Source of the DNA: Streptomyces diacarni
GTDB lineage: Bacteria > Actinomycetota > Actinomycetes > Streptomycetales > Streptomycetaceae
Direction of reading: 5' to 3'
DNA: 64,000 nt
Assembly (NCBI RefSeq): GCF_003323715.1
Contig: NZ_QOIN01000046.1
Coordinates: 434,001-498,000, forward strand
Shown here piece by piece: positions 35,047 through 43,321 of the stretch. Position 1 is the stretch's first letter, and each line of letters opens with the position of its first letter. Below the pieces are notes generated by a model. It saw nothing but the letters and a program-made list of their open reading frames with translations, was not told the DNA's origin and searched no databases. A program made the translations under genes and the position numbers.

Positions 35047-36510
35047 ATGGGGAAGTGGACGCGGCGGTCGAGGGTGGCCGCGGCCGGACTCGCCGGGGTG
35101 CTCGGCGTGAGCCTCCTGGCCGGCTGCGCAGGCGGCGCCACGGCAGGTCCGGACAAACCGGATAAAAAGATAACGGTGTGGACACTGGAGAACCTGCCCG
35201 CACGGATGGCCGCGACCAAGAAGATCGTCTCCGGCTACGAGAAGCGCAGCGGGGTCCAGGTGGAGCTCGTCGGTGTCGACGAGGCCCAACTGCCGCAGCT
35301 GATCATGTCGGCGGCCGCCGCGGGAGACCTCCCCGACGTGATCGGCGCACTGCCGCTGGGCCAGGTCTGGCAGATGTACGCCAACGACCTGCTCAACACC
35401 GACATGCCCGCCCGGATCGTCGAGGACCTCGGTGCCGGCACCTTCGACGCCAACGCGCTGAAGCTGACCGCCGACGGGAAGAAACGGCTGACCGTCCCCT
35501 CCGACGCCTGGCTGCAACTCCTCGTCTACCGCAAGGACCTCTTCCAGGACGCGAAGCTGCCCGCGCCCACCACCTACGGCAGGCTGAAGAAGGCGGCCGA
35601 GGCGCTGGACGAGGGAGAGAGGGACGGCATCTCGCTGGCCACCGACCCCGGCGACGTCTTCACCCAGCAGAGCTTCGAGAGCCTGGCGCTGGCCAACGAC
35701 TGCCGCCTCATCGACACGCAGGGCGGCGGAGGTGATAACGACCACGACGGCAAGGCAGACAAGGACGGCAAGGGTGCCGCGCTGGACTCGCCGTCCTGCC
35801 GCCGCGCTTTCAGCACCTACCGGACACTCGCCCGCGACCACGGCCCCGCCGGCACCCAGACGCTCGACTCGACCCGCGCCACCTACTTCGCCGGCCGCTC
35901 CCCGATGCTGATGTGGTCCTCCTTCCTGCTGGACGAGCTGGCCGGGGAGCGTGCCGACGCCCGGCCGAGCTGCCGCCAGTGCGAGAAGGACCCCGCGTTC
36001 CTGGCGAAGAACAGCGGGATCACCACCGCGATCAAGGGCCCGGACGCGCGGCGCCCCGGACAGTTCGGCGAGATCACGTCCTGGACGGTGACCAGAACCG
36101 CCGAGACCGAGGCCTCCCGCGGCTTCATCGAGTACATGATGGGCACCGGATACGAGGACTGGTTCGGCATGGCGCCCGAGGGCAAGATCCCCGTCCGCGA
36201 GGGCACCGCCGAGGAACCCGGCAAGTACACCCGCGCCTGGAAGAGCAGCCGCCTGGGCGTCGAGGCCACCCACCGCAAGCCGCTGAACGAGATCTACTCC
36301 GACGCGCTGCTGGACGAACTGGCGGACGGCGTGAGCCACATGCGGCGCTGGGGCATCGCGGAAGGCGAGGGCGCCCTGGTCGGCGCCACCAACGGCGAGC
36401 TGCCCGTCGCCAAGGCCGTCGGCGAGATGACCAGCGGCGCCACACCGGGCGACGAGGCCGCACGCGAGGCCAACGAGGAAGTCGGCGCACTGCGGAGGTC
36501 CCTGCGATGA
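35047..36510 (+). CDS. Sugar ABC transporter substrate-binding lipoprotein with a calcium-loop insertion
   Basis: Predicted 487-residue lipoprotein. The signal peptide ends in the lipobox LAGC (Cys at about 27). The mature protein is a family-1 extracellular solute-binding protein: ITVWTLENLPARMAATKKIV, DLPDVIGALPLGQVWQM, VPSDAWLQLLVYRKDLF, PTTYGRLKKAAEAL, ITSWTVTRTAETEASRGFIE in order along the chain. Odd feature: residues 230-240 are DNDHDGKADKD, a perfect EF-hand-like calcium loop of the DxDxDG type, set in a Gly-rich insertion absent from usual members. The permease gene overlaps by four bases downstream. It captures an oligosaccharide outside the membrane; its substrate is probably that of the two glycosidases across the promoter. 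Confidence 0.93.
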   Translation: MGKWTRRSRVAAAGLAGVLGVSLLAGCAGGATAGPDKPDKKITVWTLENLPARMAATKKIVSGYEKRSGVQVELVGVDEAQLPQLIMSAAAAGDLPDVIGALPLGQVWQMYANDLLNTDMPARIVEDLGAGTFDANALKLTADGKKRLTVPSDAWLQLLVYRKDLFQDAKLPAPTTYGRLKKAAEALDEGERDGISLATDPGDVFTQQSFESLALANDCRLIDTQGGGGDNDHDGKADKDGKGAALDSPSCRRAFSTYRTLARDHGPAGTQTLDSTRATYFAGRSPMLMWSSFLLDELAGERADARPSCRQCEKDPAFLAKNSGITTAIKGPDARRPGQFGEITSWTVTRTAETEASRGFIEYMMGTGYEDWFGMAPEGKIPVREGTAEEPGKYTRAWKSSRLGVEATHRKPLNEIYSDALLDELADGVSHMRRWGIAEGEGALVGATNGELPVAKAVGEMTSGATPGDEAAREANEEVGALRRSLR

Positions 36511-37553
36511 GCACCACGTCCCCCACCCCGCCCGGCGCCGCCGCCGCGCGCTCGCCCCAGCGGCCCCCGACGGACGACGGGCGAACGGGTCCCGGCGGAC
36601 CGCCGAAGCGCCGCCGCCCGCCGACCGGCGCGGCGCGGGAGAACCGCGCCGGGCTGGCCTTCGTGACGCCGACCTTCCTCGTCGTCCTCGTGGTCGTCGT
36701 CCTGCCGATCCTGTGGACGGTCCTGCTGGCCTTCCAGCACGCCCGGCTGGTCGACATCCAGGGCATGAGCCTGTTCGGCGACTGGACGCTGGACAACGTC
36801 ACCGGCGTCTTCACCTCGCCCGGCTTCTGGGCCAGCCTGTGGACGACCCTGCTGTACACGATCGGGGCCACCGCCGGATCCGTCGTCCTCGGGCTGGTCG
36901 CCGCGCTCGCGCTGCGCAGGCCCTTCCGCGGCCGCGGCCTGCTCCGCGGCTCGATGCTGCTGCCGTACGTCGCACCCGTGGTGGCCGTCGCCTTCGTGTG
37001 GGAGATCGCGCTCAGCCCGCAGTTCGGCATCGTCAACGAGTGGGGCGGCACGCTGCTGGGCTGGGACGACCCGATCGCCTTCCTGTCCACCCGCTCCTTC
37101 GACGTCTCCCTCCTCGGGCTGCACTTCGACATCCCGCTCGCCCTGCTGACCGTCGTCGCGTTCGAGACCTGGCGCTACTTCCCGTTCGCCTTCCTCTTCC
37201 TGCTCGCCCGCCTCCAGGCGGTGCCCGACGGCCTGGAGGAGGCCGCGAAGGTGGACGGCGCCACCCACACGCAGCGCTTCCGCTACGTCCTGTTGCCGCA
37301 GCTGATGCCGGTCATCGCGCTGCTGTGCGTCCTGCGCTTCATCATGACGTTCAACAAGTTCGACGACGTCTACCTGCTCACCGGCGGCGGTTCCGGCACC
37401 GACGTGGTGGCCGTGCGCGTGTACGACTTCCTCACCGCGCGCTTCGACGTGGGCGCCGCCGCGGCCCAGGCCCTCGTCCTGGCGGCCTTCTTGACGGTGC
37501 TGCTGGGCGTGTACTTCACGTTCTTCGCCAAGAAGGTCCAGGAGGAGGCGTGA
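36507..37553 (+). CDS. Sugar ABC transporter permease (MalF/UgpA-type)
   Basis: Predicted 348-residue membrane protein with six main hydrophobic segments after a 45-residue Pro/Arg-rich cytoplasmic start. The EAA loop that contacts the ATPase is EEAAKVDGATHTQRFRYVLLP near residue 245 (the usual form is EAA---G---------I-LP). TM6 ends with VYFTFFAKK. It forms the importer with the next gene and the lipoprotein. No ATPase is encoded in the locus, so the shared MsiK-type ATPase of Streptomyces is the probable energiser. The start overlaps the lipoprotein stop (ATGA). Confidence 0.93.
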   Translation: MSTTSPTPPGAAAARSPQRPPTDDGRTGPGGPPKRRRPPTGAARENRAGLAFVTPTFLVVLVVVVLPILWTVLLAFQHARLVDIQGMSLFGDWTLDNVTGVFTSPGFWASLWTTLLYTIGATAGSVVLGLVAALALRRPFRGRGLLRGSMLLPYVAPVVAVAFVWEIALSPQFGIVNEWGGTLLGWDDPIAFLSTRSFDVSLLGLHFDIPLALLTVVAFETWRYFPFAFLFLLARLQAVPDGLEEAAKVDGATHTQRFRYVLLPQLMPVIALLCVLRFIMTFNKFDDVYLLTGGGSGTDVVAVRVYDFLTARFDVGAAAAQALVLAAFLTVLLGVYFTFFAKKVQEEA

Positions 37554-38467
37554 TGAGCGCAGCGCATACGTCCCCGCGCGGCCGCCCGGCGGCGCGCCGG
37601 TTCAGCCGCGCCCGGTTCGAGGAGCGCCTCTTCGGCGTGCTCCGCTGGGTGGTGATCGCCTTCCTCGCCGTGATCACCCTTGCGCCCTTCTCCTACATGC
37701 TGCTGCTGTCGGTGAAACCCATCGACGCCCTGCTGCTGGACCCCGGCCGGCTGTGGGTGAGCGCCGAGGACTTCACGCTGTCCACCTACCGGGAGGTGCT
37801 CAAGCCCACGTCCGAGGGCGGCCAGGGGTTCGTGCACATGCTGGCCAACTCCGCGCTCGTCTCGCTCGGCGCGGTCGTCCTCACCCTGCTCGCCGCGATC
37901 CCCGGCGCGTACGCCGTCAGCCGGCTGAAGTTCTTCGGCGGCCGGCAGGTCAGCGCCCTCTTCCTCGCCGTCTACCTCTTCCCGGCGACGCTGCTGGCCG
38001 TGCCGCTGTTCGTGATGTTCGCCAAGATGGGTCTGCAGGGCAGCCTGGTGGGGCTCGCGATCGTCTACATCGCGCAGACCGTGCCGGTCTCGATCTACAT
38101 GATGAAGAACTACTTCGTCACCATCCCGTACTCCATCGAGGAGGCGGCGGCCCTCGACGGGTGCAGCCGGCTCCAGACGGTCCGCAAGGTGATCCTTCCG
38201 CTGGCCGCACCGTCGCTGATGGCCACCGGGCTGTACGTGTTCATGATCGCGTGGAACGAGTTCCTCTTCGCGCTGCTCTTCCTGGCGGCCCAGCCCGACA
38301 AATGGACCGTCTCGCTCGGTCTTCAGCAGCTCGCGGGCGGTATCGAGGTCTCCAAGACCGTGCTGATGGCAGGATCGGTGGTGCTGACCATCCCCGTCGT
38401 CCTGCTCTTCTTCGCCGCGGAACGGCTCCTGACCGAGGGGCTGACCAGCGGCGCGGACAAGAGCTGA
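37553..38467 (+). CDS. Sugar ABC transporter permease (MalG/UgpE-type)
   Basis: Predicted 304-residue membrane protein with six hydrophobic segments. The N-terminal segment runs LRWVVIAFLAVITLAPFSYM; the EAA loop is IEEAAALDGCSRLQTVRKVI, followed by LPLAAPSLMATGLYVFM and WNEFLFALLFL, typical of the MalG subfamily. The ATG overlaps the preceding stop by one base (TGATG). It pairs with the MalF-type permease. Confidence 0.93.
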   Translation: MSAAHTSPRGRPAARRFSRARFEERLFGVLRWVVIAFLAVITLAPFSYMLLLSVKPIDALLLDPGRLWVSAEDFTLSTYREVLKPTSEGGQGFVHMLANSALVSLGAVVLTLLAAIPGAYAVSRLKFFGGRQVSALFLAVYLFPATLLAVPLFVMFAKMGLQGSLVGLAIVYIAQTVPVSIYMMKNYFVTIPYSIEEAAALDGCSRLQTVRKVILPLAAPSLMATGLYVFMIAWNEFLFALLFLAAQPDKWTVSLGLQQLAGGIEVSKTVLMAGSVVLTIPVVLLFFAAERLLTEGLTSGADKS

Positions 38468-38513
38468 GGCGAGCCGCCGAGCACGAACGAGTAGACCGTG
38501 AGCTGAGGAGAGC

Positions 38514-39734
38514 ATGACCGGTATCGCCGGGAACCAGTCGAGCGCGGGCCACCTGCTGCGTCTCATCAGGGAGGGCAAAGCCACCACCCGCGGCGCCCTG
38601 CAACAGGCCACCGGGCTCTCCCGCTCCACCGTCGGGCACCGCCTGGACCAGCTCTTCACGGCAGGCTGGCTGCGCGAGGGCGAGGCCGCGCCGATGGCAG
38701 GGTCCGCGGGCGGGCGGCCCTCGGCGCGGCTGGAGTTCGACGCGGAACACGCCGTGGTGCTCGCCGCCGACCTCGGAACCCGGCACGCCGCCGCGGCCGT
38801 CCTCGACCTGGCGGGCACCGTACTGGCCGAGCGCTCGGGCGAACTGCTGATAGGAGACGGGCCCGAACAGGTGCTCGACCGGCTGGCGCAGTGGTTCGCC
38901 GCGCTGCTGAAGGAACAGGGAGTGGGACCCGAACGGGTCTGCGGCATCGGCCTGTCGGTACCGGGCCCCGTGGACTTCGCCTCGGGGCTGGTCATCCAGC
39001 CGCCGATCATGCCCGGCTGGGACGGCTACCCCATCCCGGAGCGCATGCGGGAGGCGTACGCGGCCCACGTGCGTCCTGCGGCCCCCGTGCCCGTCCTGGT
39101 CGACAACGACGCCAACCTCATGGCCTACGCCGAGCAGCGCGCCGGACACCGCGACTGCGCCGCCTTCGTCCTGATCAAGGTCGCCACCGGTATCGGCGCC
39201 GGCGTCGTCGTCGACGGGCAGCCCTACCGCGGCATCGACGGCGGCGCGGGCGACATCGGACACATCCGGCTGCACGACTGCCAGGACGCACTGTGCATGT
39301 GCGGCAACCACGGCTGCCTCGCCGCCGTCGCCAGCGGCCGGGCCCTGGCCAGGCAGCTCACCGAGGCGGGCGTGCCCACCACCTCGGGCTCCGGCGTACG
39401 CGACCACCTCGCCGCCGGGCGCCCCGAGGCCGTCCGGCTGGCCCGCGAGGCGGGCCGCAGGGTGGGCGAGGTGCTGGTCACCGTCGTCACCCTGCTCAAC
39501 CCCGGCGTGCTGATGATCGCCGGCGACCTGGCGAGCACCCCGTTCGTCACCGGCGTACGGGAACTGCTCTACCAGCGTGCCATGCCGCGCACCACCGCCC
39601 ACCTGCACGTCGTCACCTCCGCACTCGGTGAGCGCGCCGGGCTGATCGGGGCCGCCGCCATGGTCGTCGAGGACCTCTACGCCCCCGACCGCGCCGACGC
39701 CCGACTGGCCGCCGCCGCCACGGCCGCCGGGTGA
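38514..39734 (+). CDS. ROK-family transcriptional regulator
   Basis: Predicted 406-residue protein. An N-terminal winged helix (residues about 10-65: LLRLIREGKATTRGALQQAT, LSRSTVGHRLDQLFTAGWL) is joined to a ROK sugar-binding domain. The latter has AADLGTRHAAAAVLDLAG, the ATP/sugar loop LSVPGPVDF, VDNDANLMAYAEQ, ATGIGAGVVVDG and the zinc motif GHIRLHDCQDALCMCGNHGC. The Glu usually following the last Cys is missing. It lies 46 bases after the permease, so it is probably part of the importer operon and a repressor of both divergent transcripts, relieved by the imported sugar. DNA target not established. Confidence 0.92.
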   Translation: MTGIAGNQSSAGHLLRLIREGKATTRGALQQATGLSRSTVGHRLDQLFTAGWLREGEAAPMAGSAGGRPSARLEFDAEHAVVLAADLGTRHAAAAVLDLAGTVLAERSGELLIGDGPEQVLDRLAQWFAALLKEQGVGPERVCGIGLSVPGPVDFASGLVIQPPIMPGWDGYPIPERMREAYAAHVRPAAPVPVLVDNDANLMAYAEQRAGHRDCAAFVLIKVATGIGAGVVVDGQPYRGIDGGAGDIGHIRLHDCQDALCMCGNHGCLAAVASGRALARQLTEAGVPTTSGSGVRDHLAAGRPEAVRLAREAGRRVGEVLVTVVTLLNPGVLMIAGDLASTPFVTGVRELLYQRAMPRTTAHLHVVTSALGERAGLIGAAAMVVEDLYAPDRADARLAAAATAAG

Positions 39735-39768
39735 CCCCTTCCCGACCCGAACGCAGGAGAACAGCACC

Positions 39769-40656
39769 GTGAAACCAGCCTGGCCCCACCCGCCGATACG
39801 CGTCGGCCTCGTCGGTGCCGGACCCTGGGCCCGCACCATGCACGCCCGGATGCTCGCCGCCGGGCCCGAGACGGAGCTGGCCGCCGTGTGGGCCCGCAGG
39901 AGCGAGGCCGCCGCCGAGCTCGCCGCCGCCCACCGCACCGAGGCCGCCGCCTCCTTCGAGGAACTCCTCGACCGGTGCGAGGCCGTGGCCTTCGCCGTGC
40001 CGCCCGCCGTCCAGGCCGCGCTCGCCCCGCGGGCCGCCCTGGCCGGGCGAGCCCTGCTGTTGGAGAAGCCGCTCGGCCCCGACCTGGCGGCCGCCCGCGC
40101 CGTCGCCGACGCGGTGGCCGAGCGCGGCGTCGTCTCCCAACTCGTCCTCACCAAGCGGTACCACCCCGCCACCCGCCGCTTCCTGGAACAGGCCCGCGCG
40201 ACGCGTGTCACCGGAGCCCGCTCCTGCTATCTGCACGGAGCCTTCCTCGGCGGCGACCAGGCCACCACCTGGCGCCTGGAGCACGGCGCCCTCCTCGACC
40301 TCGGCCCGCACCTGCTGGACCTGCTCGACCTGGCCGTCGGCCCGGTCACCACCGTGCGCTCCACCGGCGACCCGCGCCGCTGGACCGAGCTGACCTGCGA
40401 ACACGACAACGGCGCCGTCAGCCAGGCCTCCCTGTCCGGTGCCGTCGCCCTGCCCAGGGCCCGTACCCGCATCGAGCTGTACGGACCCGAGGAAGCGGAC
40501 CAACTGGTCTACGACACCGCCGAGCTCGACCACGAGGAGTGCTGGCCTGTGCTGCGCCGCGACTTCGCGACCGCGGTGCGCAGCGGCCGCGCCGGCGACC
40601 TCGATGCCCGACGCGGACTGCGGCTCCAACAACTGCTGGCCCAAGCGGCGGCGTGA
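39769..40656 (+). CDS. Gfo/Idh/MocA-family oxidoreductase
   Basis: Predicted 295-residue NAD(P)-binding enzyme. The Rossmann start is RVGLVGAGPWARTMHARML; then ELAAVWARRSEAAAELAA, EAVAFAVPPAVQAALAP and LLLEKPLGPDLAAARAV, the EKP motif of the family with its catalytic Lys. The C-terminal sheet domain contains WRLEHGALLDLGPHLLDLLD with the usual Asp/His pair. It starts with GTG at 39769 and ends the importer operon; it almost touches the convergent ABC-F gene. Oxidation or reduction of a sugar at a ring hydroxyl would fit with the dehydrogenase and TIM-barrel isomerase of the opposite operon. Confidence 0.9.
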   Translation: MKPAWPHPPIRVGLVGAGPWARTMHARMLAAGPETELAAVWARRSEAAAELAAAHRTEAAASFEELLDRCEAVAFAVPPAVQAALAPRAALAGRALLLEKPLGPDLAAARAVADAVAERGVVSQLVLTKRYHPATRRFLEQARATRVTGARSCYLHGAFLGGDQATTWRLEHGALLDLGPHLLDLLDLAVGPVTTVRSTGDPRRWTELTCEHDNGAVSQASLSGAVALPRARTRIELYGPEEADQLVYDTAELDHEECWPVLRRDFATAVRSGRAGDLDARRGLRLQQLLAQAAA

Positions 40657-40663
40657 CCCGGCG

Positions 40664-42280
40664 CTACAGTTCCTCGCCCGTCACCTCCCGCATCTCGCCC
40701 TCCGCCAGCCGAAGCCACCGGGTGATCCCCAGCTCCCGCAGAAACGGCAGATCGTGGCTGGCGACCACCAGCGCACCCTGGTAGGCGGCCAGGGCCTCAC
40801 GCAGCTGCCGGACGCTGGCCATGTCCAGATTGTTGGTCGGCTCGTCCAGCATCAGCAGCTGCGGGCCCGGTTCGGCCAGCATCACCGCCGCCAGCGTGGC
40901 ACGGAACCGCTCGCCGCCCGAGAGGGTGCCCACCGGGCGGTCCGCGCGGGCCCCGCGGAAGAGGAAGTGGGCGAGCCGGGACCTGATGTGCTGGTTGGTG
41001 GCCTCCGGGGCCAGGGCCGCCACGTTCTCCACCACGGACAGCCCGTCGTCGAGCACGTCCAGCCGCTGGGGCAGATAGCGCAGCGGCACGTGGGTGGCCA
41101 CCTCGCCCGCGACGGCGGGCAGCAGCCCGGCGACCGTCCGCAGCAGCGTCGTCTTGCCCGCGCCGTTCGGACCGACCAGCGCGATCCGGTCGGGGCCGTG
41201 CACCTCCAGCTCCGCGCGGGCGCCGTTGCGCAGCTCCACGTCCCCCAGCGTGAGCACCCGACGGCCGCGCGGCACCGCCGTGAACGGCAACTCCACGTGG
41301 ATCTCCGCATCCTGGCGCACCCGCTCGCCGGCCGCCTCCAGCCGCTCCTTGGCATCCTCCAGACGCTGTTCGTGCAGGACGCGGCTCTTGCCCGCGGTCT
41401 CCTGCGCCTTCCGTTTGCGCGCGCCCAGCAGGATCTTCGGCTCGCTCCGGCTGGCGGCCACCTTCCTGCCCTGGCGCGCGCGCCGCGCCAGCTTCGTCTG
41501 GGCCTCGGACAACTCGCGCTTCTGCCGCCGCACATCCGTCTCGGCCGCGCGCACCATCCGCTCGGCCGCCTCCTGCTCGGCGGAGACAGCCTCCTCGTAC
41601 GCCGCGAGGTTGCCGCCGTACCAGGTGACCTCCCCGTCGCGCAGATCTGCGATCCGGTCGACCAGCGCGAGGAGTTCCCGGTCGTGGCTGACCACGACGA
41701 GCACGCCGGGAAAGGCGGCGACCGCCGCGTACAGCCTGCGCCGGGCCACCAGGTCGAGATTGTTGGTGGGCTCGTCCAGCAGCAGCACGTCGGGCCGGGC
41801 CAGCAGCAACGCCGCCAGCCGCAGCAGCACCGACTCGCCGCCCGAGACCTCACCGATGGAGCGGTCGAGGCCGACGTGCTCAAGACCGAGCTCGTCCAGC
41901 GTCGCCCTGGCACGCTCCTCCACGTCCCAGTCGTCGCCGACGGCGGTGAAGTGCTCCTCGGCGACATCGCCCGCCTCGATGGCGTGCAGCGCCGCGCGGG
42001 CGCGGGCGATCCCCAGCGCCTCGTCGACGCGCAGCGACGAGTCCAGGGTCAGGTCCTGCGGCAGATAGCCGACCTCCCCGGCGGCCTTGACGCTGCCGGA
42101 GTCGGGGCGCAGCCGGCCTGCGATCAGTTTCAGCACGGTGGACTTTCCGGTGCCGTTGAGCCCGATCAGCCCCGTGCGCCCGGGGCCGAAGGACAGGTCG
42201 AGAGCGGTGAGGACAGGGGTGCCGTCCGGCCAGGAAAAGGTCAGCCGGGTGCAGGTCACAGCGGGGGAAGGGGTGTTCAC
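40664..42280 (-). CDS. ABC-F family ATP-binding protein
   Basis: Predicted 538-residue soluble protein with two ABC domains and no membrane segments. Domain 1: GLNGTGKST, VSGGESVLLRLA, VLLLDEPTNNLDL. A charged helical linker follows (residues about 240-340, rich in Arg/Lys/Glu: RRQKRELSEAQTKLARRARQ). Domain 2: GPNGAGKTTLL, LSGGERFRATLA, LLMLDEPTNNLDM. The paired 'DEPTNNLD' Walker B motifs define ABC-F proteins, which act on the ribosome as translation factors or antibiotic protectors. The start is GTG at 42280 behind AGGAGG. The in-frame codons upstream lack coding character and probably form a leader. Whether it gives resistance cannot be decided. Confidence 0.92.
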   Translation of the reverse strand: MNTPSPAVTCTRLTFSWPDGTPVLTALDLSFGPGRTGLIGLNGTGKSTVLKLIAGRLRPDSGSVKAAGEVGYLPQDLTLDSSLRVDEALGIARARAALHAIEAGDVAEEHFTAVGDDWDVEERARATLDELGLEHVGLDRSIGEVSGGESVLLRLAALLLARPDVLLLDEPTNNLDLVARRRLYAAVAAFPGVLVVVSHDRELLALVDRIADLRDGEVTWYGGNLAAYEEAVSAEQEAAERMVRAAETDVRRQKRELSEAQTKLARRARQGRKVAASRSEPKILLGARKRKAQETAGKSRVLHEQRLEDAKERLEAAGERVRQDAEIHVELPFTAVPRGRRVLTLGDVELRNGARAELEVHGPDRIALVGPNGAGKTTLLRTVAGLLPAVAGEVATHVPLRYLPQRLDVLDDGLSVVENVAALAPEATNQHIRSRLAHFLFRGARADRPVGTLSGGERFRATLAAVMLAEPGPQLLMLDEPTNNLDMASVRQLREALAAYQGALVVASHDLPFLRELGITRWLRLAEGEMREVTGEEL

Positions 42281-42565
42281 GGGGGCCTCCTGGTCGCCTC
42301 GCGAAGGGCGGTGGACAACGCGGGAGACACCGGACCCCGAAGACGGGATACGCGGGGCGGGAACCAGCAGGAGAGCGGCTCCGACACGGGGTCGGCTCAC
42401 TTCCGAGGTCACACACGTGGCACACAGACGGGGCACACGGCGTCTCAGACCTCAGACGAGCAAGACCTCTCCGATCAACGACAACAGAGCCACCAAAGAC
42501 CATACGGGGCGGCCGCCCGCCACGCAAGACTTTCCCGGCGGGCGGCGGTGTGCTGTGCTGCCGCT
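42281..42565. promoter_or_regulatory. Divergent gap with possible leader/attenuator hairpins of the ABC-F gene
   Basis: Reading toward the ABC-F gene, two short hairpins are visible: CCGAC-CCCGT-GTCGG (within 42380-42400) and CCCG-TCTT-CGGG (within 42330-42350). There is no stop codon in the ABC-F frame back to about 42436. Such leaders control several ABC-F genes by attenuation in other bacteria. The evidence here is only suggestive. Confidence 0.3.
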
Positions 42566-43249
42566 ATGGTCCATACCACGCAGTCCGATCAGGGGCCGAC
42601 CCCCCGTCCGACCGTGCCGCTGCGGCCGATGCGGGTCACCGCCCAGCAGGCCGAGGAGCGGGCCGAGACGTTCCACGCCCTCATGGAACGGCGCCGCACC
42701 GTCCGCGACTTCGACCCCGGGCCCCTGCCCGAAGGGGTGCTGGAGTGGGCCGTGCGCACCGCTTCCACCGCCCCCAGCGGTGCCCACGTCCAGCCGTGGC
42801 GCTTCGTCGTGCTCACCGACCCCGCGCGCAAGCGGCGGCTGCGCGAGGCGGCCGAGGCCGAGGAGCGCGAGTTCTACGGGCGCCGGGCCTCCGACGAGTG
42901 GCTGGAGGCCCTCGCTCCGCTGGGCACCGACGCGCACAAGCCGTTCCTGGAGACGGCGCCCGCCGTCATCGTCGTCTTCGAGGTCCACAAGGGCCCGCAC
43001 ACGCCGCGCCCCTACTACACGAAGGAGTCCGTCGGCATCGCCGTCGGCTTCCTCCTCGCCACGCTCCACCAGGCGGGCCTGGCCACCCTCACCCACACCC
43101 CCAGCCCCATGCGCTTCCTCAACGAGGTCTGCGAACGGCCCGCCGAGGAGCGCGGCGCCTACGTCATCCCCGTCGGCTACCCGGCCCCCGGCGCACACGT
43201 GCCCGACCTGCGACGCAAGCCGCTGGACGAAGTGATGATCGTGTTGTGA
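42566..43249 (+). CDS. Nitroreductase-family flavoprotein
   Basis: Predicted 227-residue FMN enzyme. The family's N-terminal RRRTVRDFDPGPLPEGVLEW is followed by TASTAPSGAHVQPWRFVVLTD, which binds FMN phosphate; then VFEVHKGPHTPRPYYTKESV and GFLLATLHQAGLATLTHTPSP, and the ending IPVGYPAPGAHVPDLRRKPLDEV in succession. The layout, with the YYTKES segment, is near that of BluB/iodotyrosine-deiodinase-like members. It reduces nitro, quinone or related compounds with NAD(P)H; specificity is unknown. The ATG at 42566 is the first codon that leaves the FMN arm complete and no good ribosome site precedes it. Confidence 0.88.
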   Translation: MVHTTQSDQGPTPRPTVPLRPMRVTAQQAEERAETFHALMERRRTVRDFDPGPLPEGVLEWAVRTASTAPSGAHVQPWRFVVLTDPARKRRLREAAEAEEREFYGRRASDEWLEALAPLGTDAHKPFLETAPAVIVVFEVHKGPHTPRPYYTKESVGIAVGFLLATLHQAGLATLTHTPSPMRFLNEVCERPAEERGAYVIPVGYPAPGAHVPDLRRKPLDEVMIVL

Positions 43250-43321
43250 CCATCCTGCCGTCCTGCCCGTGCCCGGCACCGTGCATACTCCTGCTCACCA
43301 CAGTGACGAAGGGGAACACAC

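Noticed and set aside
42281..42436. Extension of the ABC-F protein to a start at 42436
   Set aside because: The added residues lack homology to ABC-F N-termini and the AGGAGG at the GTG 42280 gives a better start.
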